Positions 12,401-26,200 of a stretch of DNA of 64,000 nucleotides are shown here, in pieces (within the stretch, counting starts at the first letter, position 1; each line of letters opens with the position of its first letter). The translations under genes were made by a program, and so were the position numbers. This DNA is from Dicaeum eximium. Taxonomy: Eukaryota > Chordata > Aves > Passeriformes > Dicaeidae. The notes under the pieces are model-generated. The model saw only the letters and a program-made list of their open reading frames with translations, had not been told where the DNA came from and searched no databases. The stretch spans positions 476,318 to 540,317 of the forward strand of contig VWZP01010282.1 of NCBI GenBank assembly GCA_013396995.1, written 5' to 3'.

Positions 12401-14862
12401 CACTGCCATGACTGTGTCAGGTTCTTTATTTTTCAAGACTGCTGTTTTCCAGCAAAGTGAAATGCTAAATTGCTCAAACCATGAGAAATAATCAGAAAGA
12501 ATTACATTCATCTGAGAGCCCTGAGACAATTTGTAGTAGAAAGTGAAAAAAAGGGGCAACCTGTTCCCTCTCCAATGTAAATAATGTGCCTGATTTTTAT
12601 CTCAATTATATCGCTAAGAAAAAGGGTAAGTTCTGCTGGAGACTTCCACACCATCAGTTATGTGTCACTTTCCTGGGATCAAGAAGACAAAATGCAAACA
12701 TATTTTATTCTTGTATTGCTCAAAGAGTAAAGTTATCTTCATGATTTGATATCATGAATAATCCCAAACTGAAGTCTATCTTCAGTGCTACCAAAGTTTC
12801 TGTAAGAGAAATGTATTAAAGTTCTTTTATATGGGAAGCAGTTATATACTTTTAGTGGTACAATGTGACTACTTAGAAGCTTGGTTATTTCTAAGGCTCC
12901 ACTTTGAAAATGACAAAATACAAGTTCAACAATCCATTTGACAATCAAGCAATATTTTTTTCCAGTTTAGTTCACCCAAACTGTGAAAATAAATTTGCTA
13001 GGGAAAAAAAAAAAGGATTGTATGGGGAAATTAGCATATGATTATCTTGGGATATGATATAAGAGTAAAAACAATTGCATCAATTTAAGAAGAAATTCTG
13101 ATTCATAATGTAAACAAGAGTGACCACACAGATATCATGTGCCACCTAAGGCATGTGAAACTAGTTGTAACCAAGGTTGTCTGATAAAAGCTTTTTCTAT
13201 TGGTTGACCTACCTCCAGGGAAAAAAAAAAAAAAAAATTACCCAATCTAAACAGCTCAGGTCCCCAGTTTTTAATTTAAGACTCCTGTAGGAGGAAAACA
13301 GCACTGATTTAAAAGTGGAGGAAAGAGAAATTCTCTTTCTGAGAAAACTGTATCAAAGCAGAAAACTACAAAGCCACCTCCCATCCCTTCTCAAATTTCT
13401 TTTCGCAGCAACCTTGCTTCTTTGCTGCGAGGATGCCTTTGAAGGCAAGGAACTTTTTTTTTTTTTTTTAATGGGTTTGCCTGTTTCATAAGGCAACTCA
13501 GTTTCTGGACTCTTGCTCTGCCTGTATCTCACAACTCAAGACTTTCTAGCAGGGTTTCTGCAAAGTAGAAATTGAACATAAATCTCTAAAGTGGTGGGGC
13601 AAAACACTCAAAACGAAAGCCTTTTTTTTTTCCAACTCTAGCAAATTGGCATTTGTTTACAACCTAGTTTAAATCAATCTGATTAAATAAGAACAGAGCA
13701 ATGACTCAGATGAGCATAACCTACATAACCTTGTCTGGAACGCTAACATTGTTATTTTTGCAGCTAAAGCATCAGCTGCAAAAATTTGACAAATTAAAAC
13801 CTTAGCTAAATCTATATGGCCTTTAATGTTAATGAAGACTTAACCATTCTTATTTCTTCTTGCTAAAGTGCCTGTATCTCATGAGTATACATCAATTAAC
13901 CATAAGGATGTAATTCAGAATAAAATCTTCTTGACAGTGAGTGTAATCCTGCCTAATATCAATTCTCCTCTTGGTTAAAGCTATTTCCTGTCCTGGACTT
14001 GCCACTGTGCAAACAATCCTAATCAATACCACAAGAAATCTTAGCCAGAGAGGTCAACCTGCCACAGAAAAAAAACACACCACTAATTACTGCTAAGAAT
14101 TATTTTCATTTAAATCCTTTCTTTCCAGTCAACCTTGAAAATAATCTGATCCAAAATTAATATAGAAAAAAGTTGATTACGTCACAAAAACATTATTTAT
14201 TTGTAAATTATATCAGCAGATAGAAATTTGGATCAAGATATATTTCAAGAATATCTGTAAGGGAAATACTGTATCACTGCACTGGGGTTCTCCTTAACGC
14301 TTAATATTCAAGCTGCTGGTTTCACCATACATCATAAAGCATATATTCTTTAAATGTTAATTTTTAACTAGATTCTAAAATTTCAAAGCATTTTAGATAG
14401 TAGTCATGGCCTAATATTTGTACTGTGCAGGTAGGCCCTCAGACTGATACTATTCCTGGGGGTTTAGAAAACAGATTTTTTGGCTTCTCTGTTCACAGTT
14501 TCAAGGTACAGCCTGGGTGCTGAGCAGAGCTAATCTTCAAGGCCATCCAAAATACAGATGAACTGTGCAGCTTCAACTGGAATATCTGCAGTGAAAGAAG
14601 GGTAGATGAACCAGACATGTTCTTTCCAACCTGCCTGACCATAAGAATCATTCCCATATAGTGTCACTGTCCATCTTCATTTCATTCATTTAGGTAAAAT
14701 TGATATGGAGAGTAAGAGCTCTTGCTCACTTACCTAGTTTCAGTGTCCATAATTAGTGTTTGAAGAAATTTTTGCCCAGCCTCTGGAAACCATACTGTCA
14801 TTACAAATAACTGCTGGCTATCTCTTCATTACTTCTTACAGTGGATTATGTTGATGCCAAGT
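9459..14862. other. Intronic sequence with homopolymer tracts
   Basis: No gene is recognised. Homopolymers: T17 at 10047-10063, T18 at 10568-10585, A17 at 13221-13237, T16 at 13454-13469. An AT-only patch lies at about 11481-11529. A 138-codon minus-strand frame at 10915-11331 is discussed under findings. None of the poly-A/T runs has an upstream body that I can match to a known retroelement. Confidence 0.6.
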
Positions 14863-14929
14863 AGCTCTATTCACTTGGTTTCCTCAGGTAGCTCCAACCA
14901 GCTCTATTCACTTGGTTTCCTCAGGTAGC
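14863..14929. repeat. Tandem duplication, 37-bp period, two copies
   Basis: A 30-bp block starting AGCTCTATTCACTTGG and ending CTCAGGTAGC is repeated without mismatch at 14863-14892 and 14900-14929, with TCCAACC between. This is a recent local duplication in non-coding DNA. Confidence 0.9.
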
Positions 14930-17677
14930 CTTTTTTCTCTCTAGCAGTAAAGGGACAAGAGAACATCAGCTTCAAGATATTGCTTAACATATTCCATGTG
15001 CACTGGTATAGCTGGTGAAAACAGGCAGCAAGGGGGTACCTCCCTGAGTAAACAAGTTCATTAATGGTGCCCTGTTTGGTGTTAGATCCAAGGAAGGATT
15101 GACTCAAATGAGCAGAGGAACTTTTTAAAAAAAAATCTAATAATATAACCATTTGTTTCACTAAGGGACAATCACTTCTTGAATTGCCCATAACTCTCCA
15201 GAGAATAATATGCAAGCTTTTCAGTGTTTCACAGCTGTATTCTGCCCTCAGAGTATGTGGGCAGCTCTATTCAATTACAAAGGATGCAGATGAAGGGTAT
15301 GATATGTCCTGAAGTGATGACAATTTGATGATTATTGTGTTTGATTTGAAACTCTACCCTTACCATTGAACTTATATTTCTTTTCTAAGGCTTATTTTAA
15401 TGTGGTTATAGAAACCTTTGTCTCTTTTCACTCAAGGCAGAAAATAGCATGTAAGCCTAAAAGCAGTATTTTCCTTTTTTCCAACAAAATTAGAGAAAGG
15501 ATATAAGAAAAAACCAGACATGTCTACTCTGTCCTCCATTTTCTATTAAGGCCTTGCTTTCTGAGATATTGAGCCTTCAGTTTAATAAATCAGGAAATAA
15601 ATAGCCTGATGTGATCCTTTTCAGCCTTAAAAGATGCTTCATGAAAGTAGCTAATTTTTCACCAAAAATATTTTGTCAGCAGTATATTCTGAGTTCAGCT
15701 ATGAAGGACTGACATATCAAATTGCAGAAATTTTCTTCATTTGAGGAAGGAGAGAAACATCCTCACATATTTCTCCAAATCTGAAAGTTTTAATTTCATC
15801 TTTAAAGCCAAATATTTGGTTCCTCCGGTTTGCAACAGCATTTCATTTCAAGTTTCACATTGTTTTAACTTTAACACATGAAATAATCCCAAAATATTTT
15901 CTTAGATTCAATAACAATTTATGTTTCAGTATTAAGACAGAATCTTTCTTTTTCGTTCTGACTCTTTGATATTTGTTGTGATTGGATTCCCTTTTTTCCC
16001 AAAATTCCTACAAAAGATACAGAATTTATCCATAAAACCCTAAAAGGGAAATGTTCTAAAAAGCTATTTGGTTTGCTATTTGCACACCTACCTTTTTGGT
16101 TTAGTTTTAAAACATATATGTAGCTAACCATATTAAATACTTCCTAACCCTAAATACTCTCTTCAGGGTTGAAAAATAATTTTTCATTTGCCCAAGATGT
16201 TAATTGTTATCACCATGCATTCAGCAAGAGAACCCCATACCAAAAAAAAAAGAAAAGAAAAAAAAATATATATATACCTTGTCAGTGAAATATGACTGTC
16301 TCTGGTCAGTGATGCTGACTTTCAATTTAATATGTAATTTCTAGTGATAAATAGAAAAGCTTAATTGTTCTCATCATGCATGGAAAACATGCACTGTGTA
16401 TTATGTCTGATCAGTGTTTTAAAGAAGGACATGCTCATAGGGGGTCTGTCTGCTATATGAGACAATTATTCCTGTCTGAATAATTTGATAGAATATAGTG
16501 AAATTGAGACATCACACAAAACAATAACTTGACAATTCCATCAAAATAAAATGTAGTTTAAACTAAATCAGAAGCTATGGCTGATATCCTAGCATGAATA
16601 GAGTGGCATCAAAATCTTATTTAAAAATAAAGCAGAACAAAACACAACAAAGTAACTGTAGTTTTCAATCTTATCAGCACAGAGTTAATTAATTTCTTTC
16701 TTTAAATTATGAGGCAAATTTTGGATAACTGAACTTTGGTAATTTTGTAAAGAAAAAGATTGCACTAAAAACAGAAAAAGCTAGATATTAAAGAGGGAAA
16801 TATTGATATATTGCATTTCATTGGGAATTGTCAAAATGTATATATAACTAAGAAGTAGCATTAGGCTGTGTACAAAAAGAGTTCTGGGCCAGTTTTTAAT
16901 TTCTTTCTACAAACCTTACTTCTTGCTTTACAGTGACCTTGTGATTTAATTACAAACTATGTGTCTTTTTCTTTTTATGTATGATGTTTAGTCACATTAC
17001 ATCCAAGAGACATGACATTTTTGGACGTATATACAAACAAAAAAAAGAGAGCAGACAGTGCAATTCAAGCACTGTTTGCTAAACTTCATTATAAATAAAC
17101 TGGTTTTATTTACCACAGCAAAATTTCATATAGTATTGAAGCCAGAAGACTTCCACCTTCCCTTTGGGTAAGAAGTAGCGTCCATAGGCAATCAGTGCTT
17201 TTTAAGAGAACTCACCATTCAATCAGGGGCTTGCCAGGAAAACTACATAAAATAGTAAACCTCTATGGGCTTATGTAGGAAGTGTTGAAAGGAGAACCCT
17301 CTTCTTCACGTATTTACAAACTCAAGGCCGAGAACTTGCCAGTTTAGAATGCTTTCTAAAGGAGCTAGCAGCTTGGAATATTCCATTTTTTCAATGTTCA
17401 ATTTTAGAAACCTATGGGCTCATTAAATCCCACAGTAGTAAGTACTTATCTCATGAAAATCCTTTGCTGAGATACTCATAATTACATGTGCTTATAAGAA
17501 TTAGTTGTCTGTAAATATTAAGTGATAAATTATAGAACATTCCCCAGTAAATATCAGATGTGTGGATATGAATGCTTATTCTTTTCCTCTCAAATCATAG
17601 TTCCTTTTTCGTATGCATATACAACTCACTATCCGGTGGTTATTAAATGTCATTAAGAATATAGAGAATCAGGAATT
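14930..17677. other. Intronic sequence, no recognised element
   Basis: AT-rich. The only notable item is an A-rich run leading into (TA)n at about 16242-16276. I see no coding or RNA signal. Confidence 0.6.
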
Positions 17678-17680
17678 CTA

Positions 17681-18372
17681 AATCTCAAATAACACAGGAA
17701 AGTATTGGGATGACTGAGGATTTTTTTTAATTTCACTTGGCTTTAGCAGCTGGAGAAGTCTCAGAGATTTTTTCAGGTCTTTCAGTTACTCTGGTCTTTT
17801 CTTCCTACATATATTTGCATAAGTATAGGGAAATTGTCAATTGTTTCATAGGTTTAACTGCAGAACAGAAAATTTCTTGGGTTTTTTCACTTTTTAATTT
17901 GCTCGAGCATTCATTTGACATTATTTTCTGGTCCCTATCATCTATTTTGATTTTGTTTAACGCAGAAAATATTTCTGTTTCTAGATGTCTTCCTTTGTTC
18001 AGTGGGTTCTCTGACAGATATGTAAAATATTGTTCTTTTCGTTTTCTTCAAATTTATATTCAGAGAATTGGTCTTTTAATAGCCTTCAAGATTTTCCAAG
18101 CTGTGCCAATAATTTGCCACTTAATAGTGGAAGTGCAGCAACTGATCTTTCATCGTTCTCCTGTAAAGGAATCACGTTTGATAGTCAAATCTGCCTTTAA
18201 GTTATTAGAAACTAAAATTGTGATATGCATTCAGAGACATGAGGATAAGGAATTGCAGAATAAAATGAGAGTTAAATTCCAACTTAATGAATCATTTAGA
18301 AACAATATGTCTTTCCCAAATAATCAGCAATCCTCCCTGTCAAAACATAACTTTGCCAGACTTTTCATCTGA
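17681..18372 (-). pseudogene. Possible decayed coding insertion of unknown origin (unusually long stop-free stretch)
   Basis: The + strand frame from 17731 is open for about 213 codons to the stop at 18370-18372, in DNA where a stop is expected roughly every 14 codons. That frame has no ATG near its start and translates to an F/I/L/S-rich peptide, a pattern often seen antisense to charged coding sequence. On the minus strand one frame (18323 to 17736) has only a handful of stops, and in its lower part is open for 80 codons (18047-17808). It then reads EEKTRVTERPEKISETSP (17804-17751). A one-base shift continues as SEIKKNPQSSQYFP to a stop at 17678. This looks like a broken Lys/Glu/Ser-rich coding sequence, possibly a retrocopy. 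I do not recognise the parent. It could still be chance, and the orientation is inferred. Confidence 0.3.
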
Positions 18373-19556
18373 CATGCTGTTAAAAGGAGACAGAAATCTT
18401 ACAGTCTAATTTTCTAGTTCTTTTGAAAACTTCTCATTTTACAAAGGGAAAATAAGTCATTCATAATTTTCTAATCCATAAGTGCTTGGAGAAGTGAAAA
18501 TGGAAGTAGAAACTCAGTATGTTGCTTGATTACAGGAAACACCAACTACTTTAGTAAGTGGCTAAGTGGACACTCTCCTGTTTTCACTTGATACATACAC
18601 GGTTTGATGTAACAGAACACACCATTCCTGCAGTCATCTGCTTTATAAACTGAAGCCAATTGCATTAAAAGTACAGTTAACATTATTTTGGTTTGTATCA
18701 CCTTATTTTCTTGAATGGGTAACATAGCCTGTTAAGCTCAAAATTCAGCTTTTCCATACGCAGTTGAGGTTAACCAAGAGGCTGAAAACAACGATTATTT
18801 TTTTAAAAAATACTAATTTCCACAAAGAGCATACAGGCTAGCTCAATTATAAGTCATTTTCCTTGAGCAGTTACTATGTTTTCCTTAAAGTGAATGCTCT
18901 GTTTACTTGACAGTGATAGTATCTTTCTCCTAGAGTGGCTTGAGAATGCAATTCTCCTCACTTTCCTTCTGTAAAACCACAGATGGTTTCTTCCAAGACA
19001 GACTCTTAACTCAGAGGAGAATGGATAAATCCAGAACAGAACAGATTTGATGGACTATCTTGCTCTGCGAAGTCACATCAACCTAGTAACAATGTGTAAC
19101 ATACAATGGGAGAAGAAGCAGGATAATTCACATCCAGCCAAATCAGCTAAAATGTTCCCATTGACTTCAGATGTGACTATGGTCATGAAATGTCTGATGC
19201 TTACCATCTTCCAGCCAATAGAAGAGATGTGTGATAAAGACAAATACATAGCACCCTAAAATAATCTTGCAATTAGTATTATTATTGGGAAAATCAAATA
19301 GTGGATGTAAACTGATGAATGGTAAGTGGGATTTTATTACTTAATATAAGCCTTTACCTACTTGGCAAATAGGGATTTGATTTTTGCAGTTAAAGATATA
19401 AGACTAGAGATCTCTGACACATTTATTAATCAAAACTTAATCCTCTTATTCATTATACACCCATATATCAGAAAACTTCAACATGGTCCCAGCTCATTTA
19501 ATGATAAAATAGAAAGCTATCTGAAAATTACACTGGAGTTCTTCAAAAAGACTAAG
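18373..19556. other. Intronic sequence, no recognised element
   Basis: AT-rich sequence between the stop-free stretch and the LTR. Two short open frames (19047-19259 and 19362-19595, +) show no protein-like features. Confidence 0.6.
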
Positions 19557-20144
19557 TGTCATGGTTCAACCCCAGCTGACAACTATGCACCATAGAGCTG
19601 CTCACTCTCTCTCCTCAGCAGCAGGATAGGGGGAAGAGAATTGGAAGGGTAAAAGGGAGAAAACTATTAGGTTAAGATATGAATATAACTGAAATAAAAT
19701 AAAATAACTACTAGTAAAAACAATTATCAATTGAAATGAGAAGGAAAGTTACAAAGAGAGAGAAAGAAAACCCAGGAAAGGCAAGTCATGCAAATGAAAA
19801 CAATTTCTCACCACCATCCAACTGATGCCCAGCCTGTCCCTGAGCAGTTGCCCCCTGGCAAAATTGCCCCCTGTATTGCTGAGCCTGCTGCCACGTGGCC
19901 TCAAATAGCCCTGTGATCAGTTGGGATCAGCTGTACCAGATTTGTCTCCTGCCAGCTCCCTGGGCACCCCCAGCCTCCTCACTGGTGGGGCCACCTGAGG
20001 TGCAGGAAAGGCTTGGATGCTGTGTAAACCCTGCCCAGCAATAACAAAAATATCCCTACATTGTTAACACAGTTTCCAGCACAAATCCAAAACATTGGCC
20101 TGCACTAGCTACTGCAGAGGAAAGTTGAGACAGTTCGGACTGCA
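19557..20144 (-). mobile_element. Solo LTR of an avian endogenous retrovirus
   Basis: The + strand begins TGTCATGGTTCAACCCCAGC and ends near GGACTGCA, the TG...CA termini of an LTR. Internal landmarks of a familiar bird LTR follow in order: GGGGGAAGAGAATTGGAAGG, an A/T-rich part with AAATAAAATAAAATAA, CCCAGGAAAGGCAAGTCATG, GATCAGTTGGGATCAGCTG, CTCACTGGTGGGG and CAGCACAAATCCAAAACAT. In this family the promoter-like element and poly(A) region read on the opposite strand, so the LTR is placed on minus. The TATA-like position reads GGCTATTTGAGG. No internal retroviral sequence adjoins either end, so this is a solo LTR left by recombination. A clear target-site duplication is not visible, which suggests age. 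Confidence 0.78.
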
Positions 20145-23100
20145 GTATTAGATTAATGTTACAAAGTTGGCAATCTTAAAATGGAAGTCCCATCCCTGTT
20201 ACTTCCAGCTGAAAAGATCCTCAGTGTGGCTGGTGAGGTTTTGCAAATGTAGCTCTCCATCTGTCACCACTCACGGTTTTTTGCAACTGCACATATAGCT
20301 CAAAAGGTTTTACAGTTACAGGATTTCCCACTCTGTTACGTGAACTTTTAACCCTTTCATCCAGAAAGTCAGAACAAAGTGTAATCCTGCAGAACAGGAG
20401 CCAATGTATGAGCAGAACTGTGTTCAGTTCCTCAACCCAAATCAATCTATGCCTAGTTCTAGTTGATGTAGCCAGGTTTCTACTGATGTATACTGGTTTC
20501 TACTAGTTTCAGTCAATTGTTTTTTTAAGGAGAGAGGGGCAGGAAAGGAAAGAAAAGGTCACCAGGGAAAGTTATCTATTGACATAAGCATATGATCAGT
20601 ATGTCAGAGAAGGAACAGCAAACTGGACATTTCTTTTCCCATCTATGGCTCTTTTTCTAGATTGTCTGTTAAAATTCTATTCCCAAATAGCAACAGTCTC
20701 GGTAGTATTAGTGACCTTTGGCAACAGCCTTTCTGTCTTTTGGGACTACATTGATTTTTTTTTCCTTCTGGCTTCCATATAGCAGTTTGGCATCTTATTG
20801 ACCCAGATCTACAAAGTGGGCAGTATCACCAGCAGCAAGGGAGTTTGAGAGATTTTTTTAGTACAACAAATTAGAACATGAGCTGGCACAGGCTGCAGTG
20901 AAAAAAGCATTGATAGTACTCTAGATTCAGACAGCTCTAGTGGACTGACAGCTGTGTTCAGTGGATGTGGCATTGGCTGATTTTTCTCAAGATTGGTTTG
21001 TTAGCCACACAGAATACTTGATAGCCACACACGGTACTTGGCTTGCTGGTCTTCCAGAATGTGTATAGGCCCCAAAGGCTTTAATTTCAGTTTGCAAAAT
21101 TCCAAGTGATTAAAGGCTTATGAGCTTGTAGAGTGTATTAACACATCAACACATAAGAGCACAGAAATTATGAGAAACTCCTCAACTTCTATTATTTTCT
21201 TGTAATTACTGAATCATTCCTAGAGATTTCTTGTATAGACAATGGGCCTGGTACATCCTTTATATTTTTCAGGGTTTTTTTTAGTAAAGGTTAATGCATA
21301 TTCCATTTCCCTGTAGAATACAATAATCTTGCCAGCAGTGAATGTTTGGAATCCTTGTATGGATTTATTCTCATAGTGAAATTACCCTGTATTCCTATTT
21401 AAAATTCTGTGCAAAGTACTAGCTTACTAAAGGATTGAAATGGATTGCTTTGAACTACATCCTGTGGAGGATAGTCTGCAGCTATCCAGCCTGGCTGATT
21501 TTAATCCTACTCAACACTATTACTCAGTAATTACAAATTAAATTGGTCTAAAACTGAATGGTTCTATTGCCTTCCAAAGACAGAAGCTGACGCTTCCCAA
21601 GAGAATACTCTTCCCCAAGTACTGTTTGAAAGTTCTCTTATTATTCTGATAAGGGAAATCAAGGCTGTATTGTAGACTATGTATGAGGAAACTTTCTAAC
21701 TGTTTAGCTTTACAGTGTTATAAAGAACAGCATAGGTCATGCACAAATCACTGCCTTGAGATTAGATTGTTACCGTCACAGCCAGCAATGGGCTCCATCC
21801 TACAGCAACCTTTCTTTCTTTCACAGCTGTTTTTCTCTACAGTTATATCACCTATACAGTCATCTCTCTGTATATTTAAACACGTGTACTGCAACAAAAA
21901 CTCACAAAAAGAACCAAAACCAGAAAATTAAGAAACAGAATTACCATCCTTAATGAGAAAATAGCATGGAACAATATGAACTATCTTTGAAAACAGTGAG
22001 TTATTCCAACCAAAAATGTGTAGGTTTGTGTACTTCAGTTGAGGATAGATTTTTGTTCAGAACAAGGCTCAGTCTTTGTATGTGTACGGACCTGTGGCTG
22101 TGTATGGACCCAGCTAAAGGAAGAAAGTAAGTAAAGGGCATAGGTTCTGAGTATTACACAGAAAATATCTGAAAATTTTATGTTAGTGTTAATATTCTCC
22201 TTTCTATTAGGCAGATAAATTGCTGGAACACCCACTACCAGAGACTGATATTTGTTTAAAATCCTCAATTTTATACTCTTTACTCAGTTGTAATTTTTCC
22301 AGATGTCTGCCTGAGGGTTTAAGAATTTCCTACTCCCTGCTATCCATTTTGCAACTCTATATGTTTAATACAGTTCTGTAGTCCTTTGACATCAGTTCAT
22401 TCCTGAAAAGCATAAGCATCTGATACAGAATTTTAGTGAGGTACTCTAGGAAATACCCTCGACACAAAAGGGATATAATACCTCCTATTTCCAGATCTGC
22501 TCATGCATAACCAGGGTTAGCATACACTTCCTCAGAGTATATTTGTCTTCAGTAAGACAAGAAAGGAAAAGACTCCAGTGAATTTATTTAATAATTGATA
22601 GTGGAAATTGACTCTAATGAAATTTCCATCATCCAGAAACATGAACTCTACTTCATATATACTGTCATTCATTTGTTGGCTAATAGCTGACTGGGCAGCT
22701 TCCTTGAATTCCCTACTTAGATACAAACAGCCAGCCTACTTCTCCTGTGTTAAAGCTCTTCAAATCTCCCTTCAAAAGGGAACCAGTGAACTCTTAGGGC
22801 TGTATCTTTAGAGATTGTGCACCTCCACTGCAGCACAAAGCTGCAAGGGAAGCCACATTATAGAGATGAACCTGGATGTTTCAAAGTGTATTAATCTATT
22901 TCATTGTAAATCCTTTCTGGGTTGGAGCTAACAGAGGACCCTCCAGACGAACACTGGACCCAGTTCTTTTTCCAGTCCAGATTCCAAGTCCTTTTAGCCC
23001 CTATTATTTACACGTGGAAGATCTGTGAACTGGAAAGTGGGTATATTGAGACAGAAACTCCCAACATATGATGGCAAACTAACTTCTCCATATTACCCAT

Positions 23101-23235
23101 CCTTTAGTCTTTCTGTATCAGATGCAGTGTCTGTAGCTGCTGTGACTTCTTAAGACACCAACACACTGTGTAGGCAGTAAGTGCTGTATTTTCATAAAGC
23201 TTTAATATTTATATAACTTCCTGTGAATAAAAGTG

Positions 23236-23260
23236 CCGTATATATTGTATATATTGTATA
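23236..23260. repeat. Short TATATTGTA tandem repeat
   Basis: About three units of the 9-mer TATATTGTA lie head to tail. Simple-sequence slippage. Confidence 0.75.
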
Positions 23261-26200
23261 TATGCCATGAGAAAGATGAAAAATATATGCTTCTGACAGT
23301 AAAGAGCCAAAATATTTGGAGACAGTGATACTACCTGATACTTAATGGCTGCCTAATGAAATATATTTTACAAGAAACACCGGTCTTAAATTCCCTATTT
23401 GACTTTGTTTAAAATTCTAAGACTTCCACTCTTTCCACAATTGAAAGAGATGAAAATTGTACAAAAGGCAAGACTTTGCTAAAATAATAAAAAAAAATTA
23501 TCACTATTCTTTCTTTTAATCAAATATTTCCTATCTCAGCATTCCGTTAGTGTCCCATCTTAGTATAAATAGTTTAACTAAAATGTACAAAATAGAAAAG
23601 CAAATCTATTGTTTTCTTATAAAGTATTTTCCACCTAATTTCAGGCCTCAACCATGTAATCTTCTTACTACTTATACAGATTTCCTCTTTGATTTCAGTA
23701 GGACTAAACTTCTGCAGGTGTCTCCAGAACCAGGTCTTAACAAAGCAGTCACATCAAATACCTTCAAAAGACTGTCTAACAATAAATTTGTATCAACTTT
23801 GTCATTCAATAAGTAATTTTATGAGACTTAAAATGTGCATCTGTGACCGCAAATACCCGTTTATGGTGAATATTTTATTCTCTGCCAGCAGGTGTTCAAT
23901 ACAAACTTTATACAGCTCTTTAGTCAGAGAGGTTTCATGGCTTAGTTTAATTTTCCATGATAGCTAAGCCCTTCCATGGCTGACTACACAAGGTTGCTAT
24001 TAAAATACTTCTTCACCTGTTACACTCAGTAATCAATAGTCTACTCTAATATTTATACTGTCAGATACCTCAGCTCGTTATTGTAACTTTTATATTACCT
24101 GAATGTCAACTACATGTGCACATACAAACTCATAAAATGATACTTTTTGTAACCTCTAATCATTCAGTCTATTTAAATAATGCTTTGGAAGCACTTTTAA
24201 AAGCTCCTAAGTTCAGAAGGCCCTGGGGAATATACAGAATTCTTAAACTATAATTAGGAAGCCTAGAGGAGCATTCCATGCAAAAAATACACTTTTCATA
24301 TACTGCAATAGATCAGGTTCATAGCAAGCACCTTGAGGTCAGACGCAAAGTGGACAAACTGAGTGTTTAGTTCAGGCAGTGCTCTCAGAAGAAAATCAGA
24401 AGGGAACTAAAATACAAAAAACTTAAGCACAAATGTAAGTGTTAACAAACTTGTTTTCAGTGAATATTTTAGAATTATTCTGTAGCCAATGGTAAATCAA
24501 ATTCAGAGTGCACAGCATAAACATTTTATTCTGACATTAGGCAAATACATATTGGAGTCACTGAATCTTCACTAAGAGATAAGACTTCAGGCACAGACCA
24601 AATTCTCTCCCTTATCCTCATCACTAAATGGAAATCTTTATTTAATCAGGAGCTCTGCTAGTATAAGCCAGATTACCTCCACATATAATAATAGCATTAT
24701 AATGATTTACTCATCAAGAGATTGATGCATTGAATATTTGAAAATACTCGGAAAATAGTCTGTTTCCTTAGAAATAAGCATGACTGAATGATTCCAGGAC
24801 TTCCAGATCCCACATGTGAAACTATCTGTATGTCTGCAGATGCTCTGAGATTCTCTGTGCAGTGTAACAGGAGTGAGGAATTAAACAGTGAAGAGCACAG
24901 AGGCTGTAGTTACATCCTCTGGTTGGTGCATATCCATTTTTAGGACTATATTTATTTCTCTTTTCAAATCATAACCAAATCAGCTGACAAGCCAGCTATC
25001 TGTCAAGAATACATACAGAGAGTGGTGAACATTGTGACATGCTCTTATGGAAATAGGACTGAATTTCTGAACAGTCTGTGAGGCACACTCATTGTGGATC
25101 TTGCCAGCTGGGACTTTCCACTTGGCATTGGCTGCTTCTGTGTAGCTGGATTTTGTCTCATAGCATGACAGCCAAGCTCTGAGTGTTTCTGAGCATAAGG
25201 GAACCATTGCAAATACTTTCAGTTTGTTGGTAAAGTCCCAGAAGTCTGTATACTTCTGAAATACTTAGGCACAGGACAGGATCTGCAGCCTCAGAAACGA
25301 GGCAGAACCTGCAAGACAACTGGAATGGACCAAATGTTCATCAGCTGATAAAACCAGACTGTCTTTTGGCCAAACATATAGCCAAGCAGAATATGTTTGT
25401 CAATATGTAGTAGCAGCTAAAAGGCCAGAGAGGTTGAATAGGAAGCAATTTCCTGCCCAGTAGATACATTTGTCTCAAATAAAAACAAACAGAACAAACC
25501 TAGGCTTAACTCACAGCTCCCACTGGTGATATCATGACAAAGAAAAAGGCAGAGCCAGGCAACCATTTAGAAGCTATTTGGTTGCATTTCATTAGATCAG
25601 GAATGGTGATGCTAAAAATAAAGTATCAGATCAATACAGATGAATCTTACTATCCAAGGAAGTGTGAATCACATTCAGATGCTTGAATGGGCTGATAGAA
25701 ATTGGAGTTAACAGTTGCCAAACTAAGCGTTTGAGGTTAAATAAAAATCTAAAAATGGCCATAGAATCTACAGAGATTTGGAATTAATGAGGGCAGAACT
25801 TTCAGCTAAGAATGCTAGTTAAAACAGCATGAAGATTAAGCAGTTTTTGCTTGTACAAAACTCAAAAGAAGTAATAAACAATCTACTGTTTTATATTATT
25901 CTTATAGACGGTGTAACAATGGATATACAATCTTACTATAACATTATTTAAATCAAATTGTCAAAACCACATTTTTATATTACATAGATAAAAAACTAAT
26001 AGTTTAAATTATATGCAGTAATTTTTACTATATAGCATTGAGATCAATCATACATTCCTAATTCTAATCCTCTGTTTATATCCTAAGCAAGATAATTTCT
26101 TGGTCTCAGATTATGTTGAATAAACACTAATTTCACCACCAAAACCAGTAATTTCCTAGCACTTCTTACAGAGAGTTGTACTAGAAAAATATGGGTAGCC

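Noticed and set aside
14617..14660. TTCTTTCCAACCTGCCTGAC as a CR1 terminus
   Set aside because: Only a dozen bases fit and the upstream CR1 body is absent.
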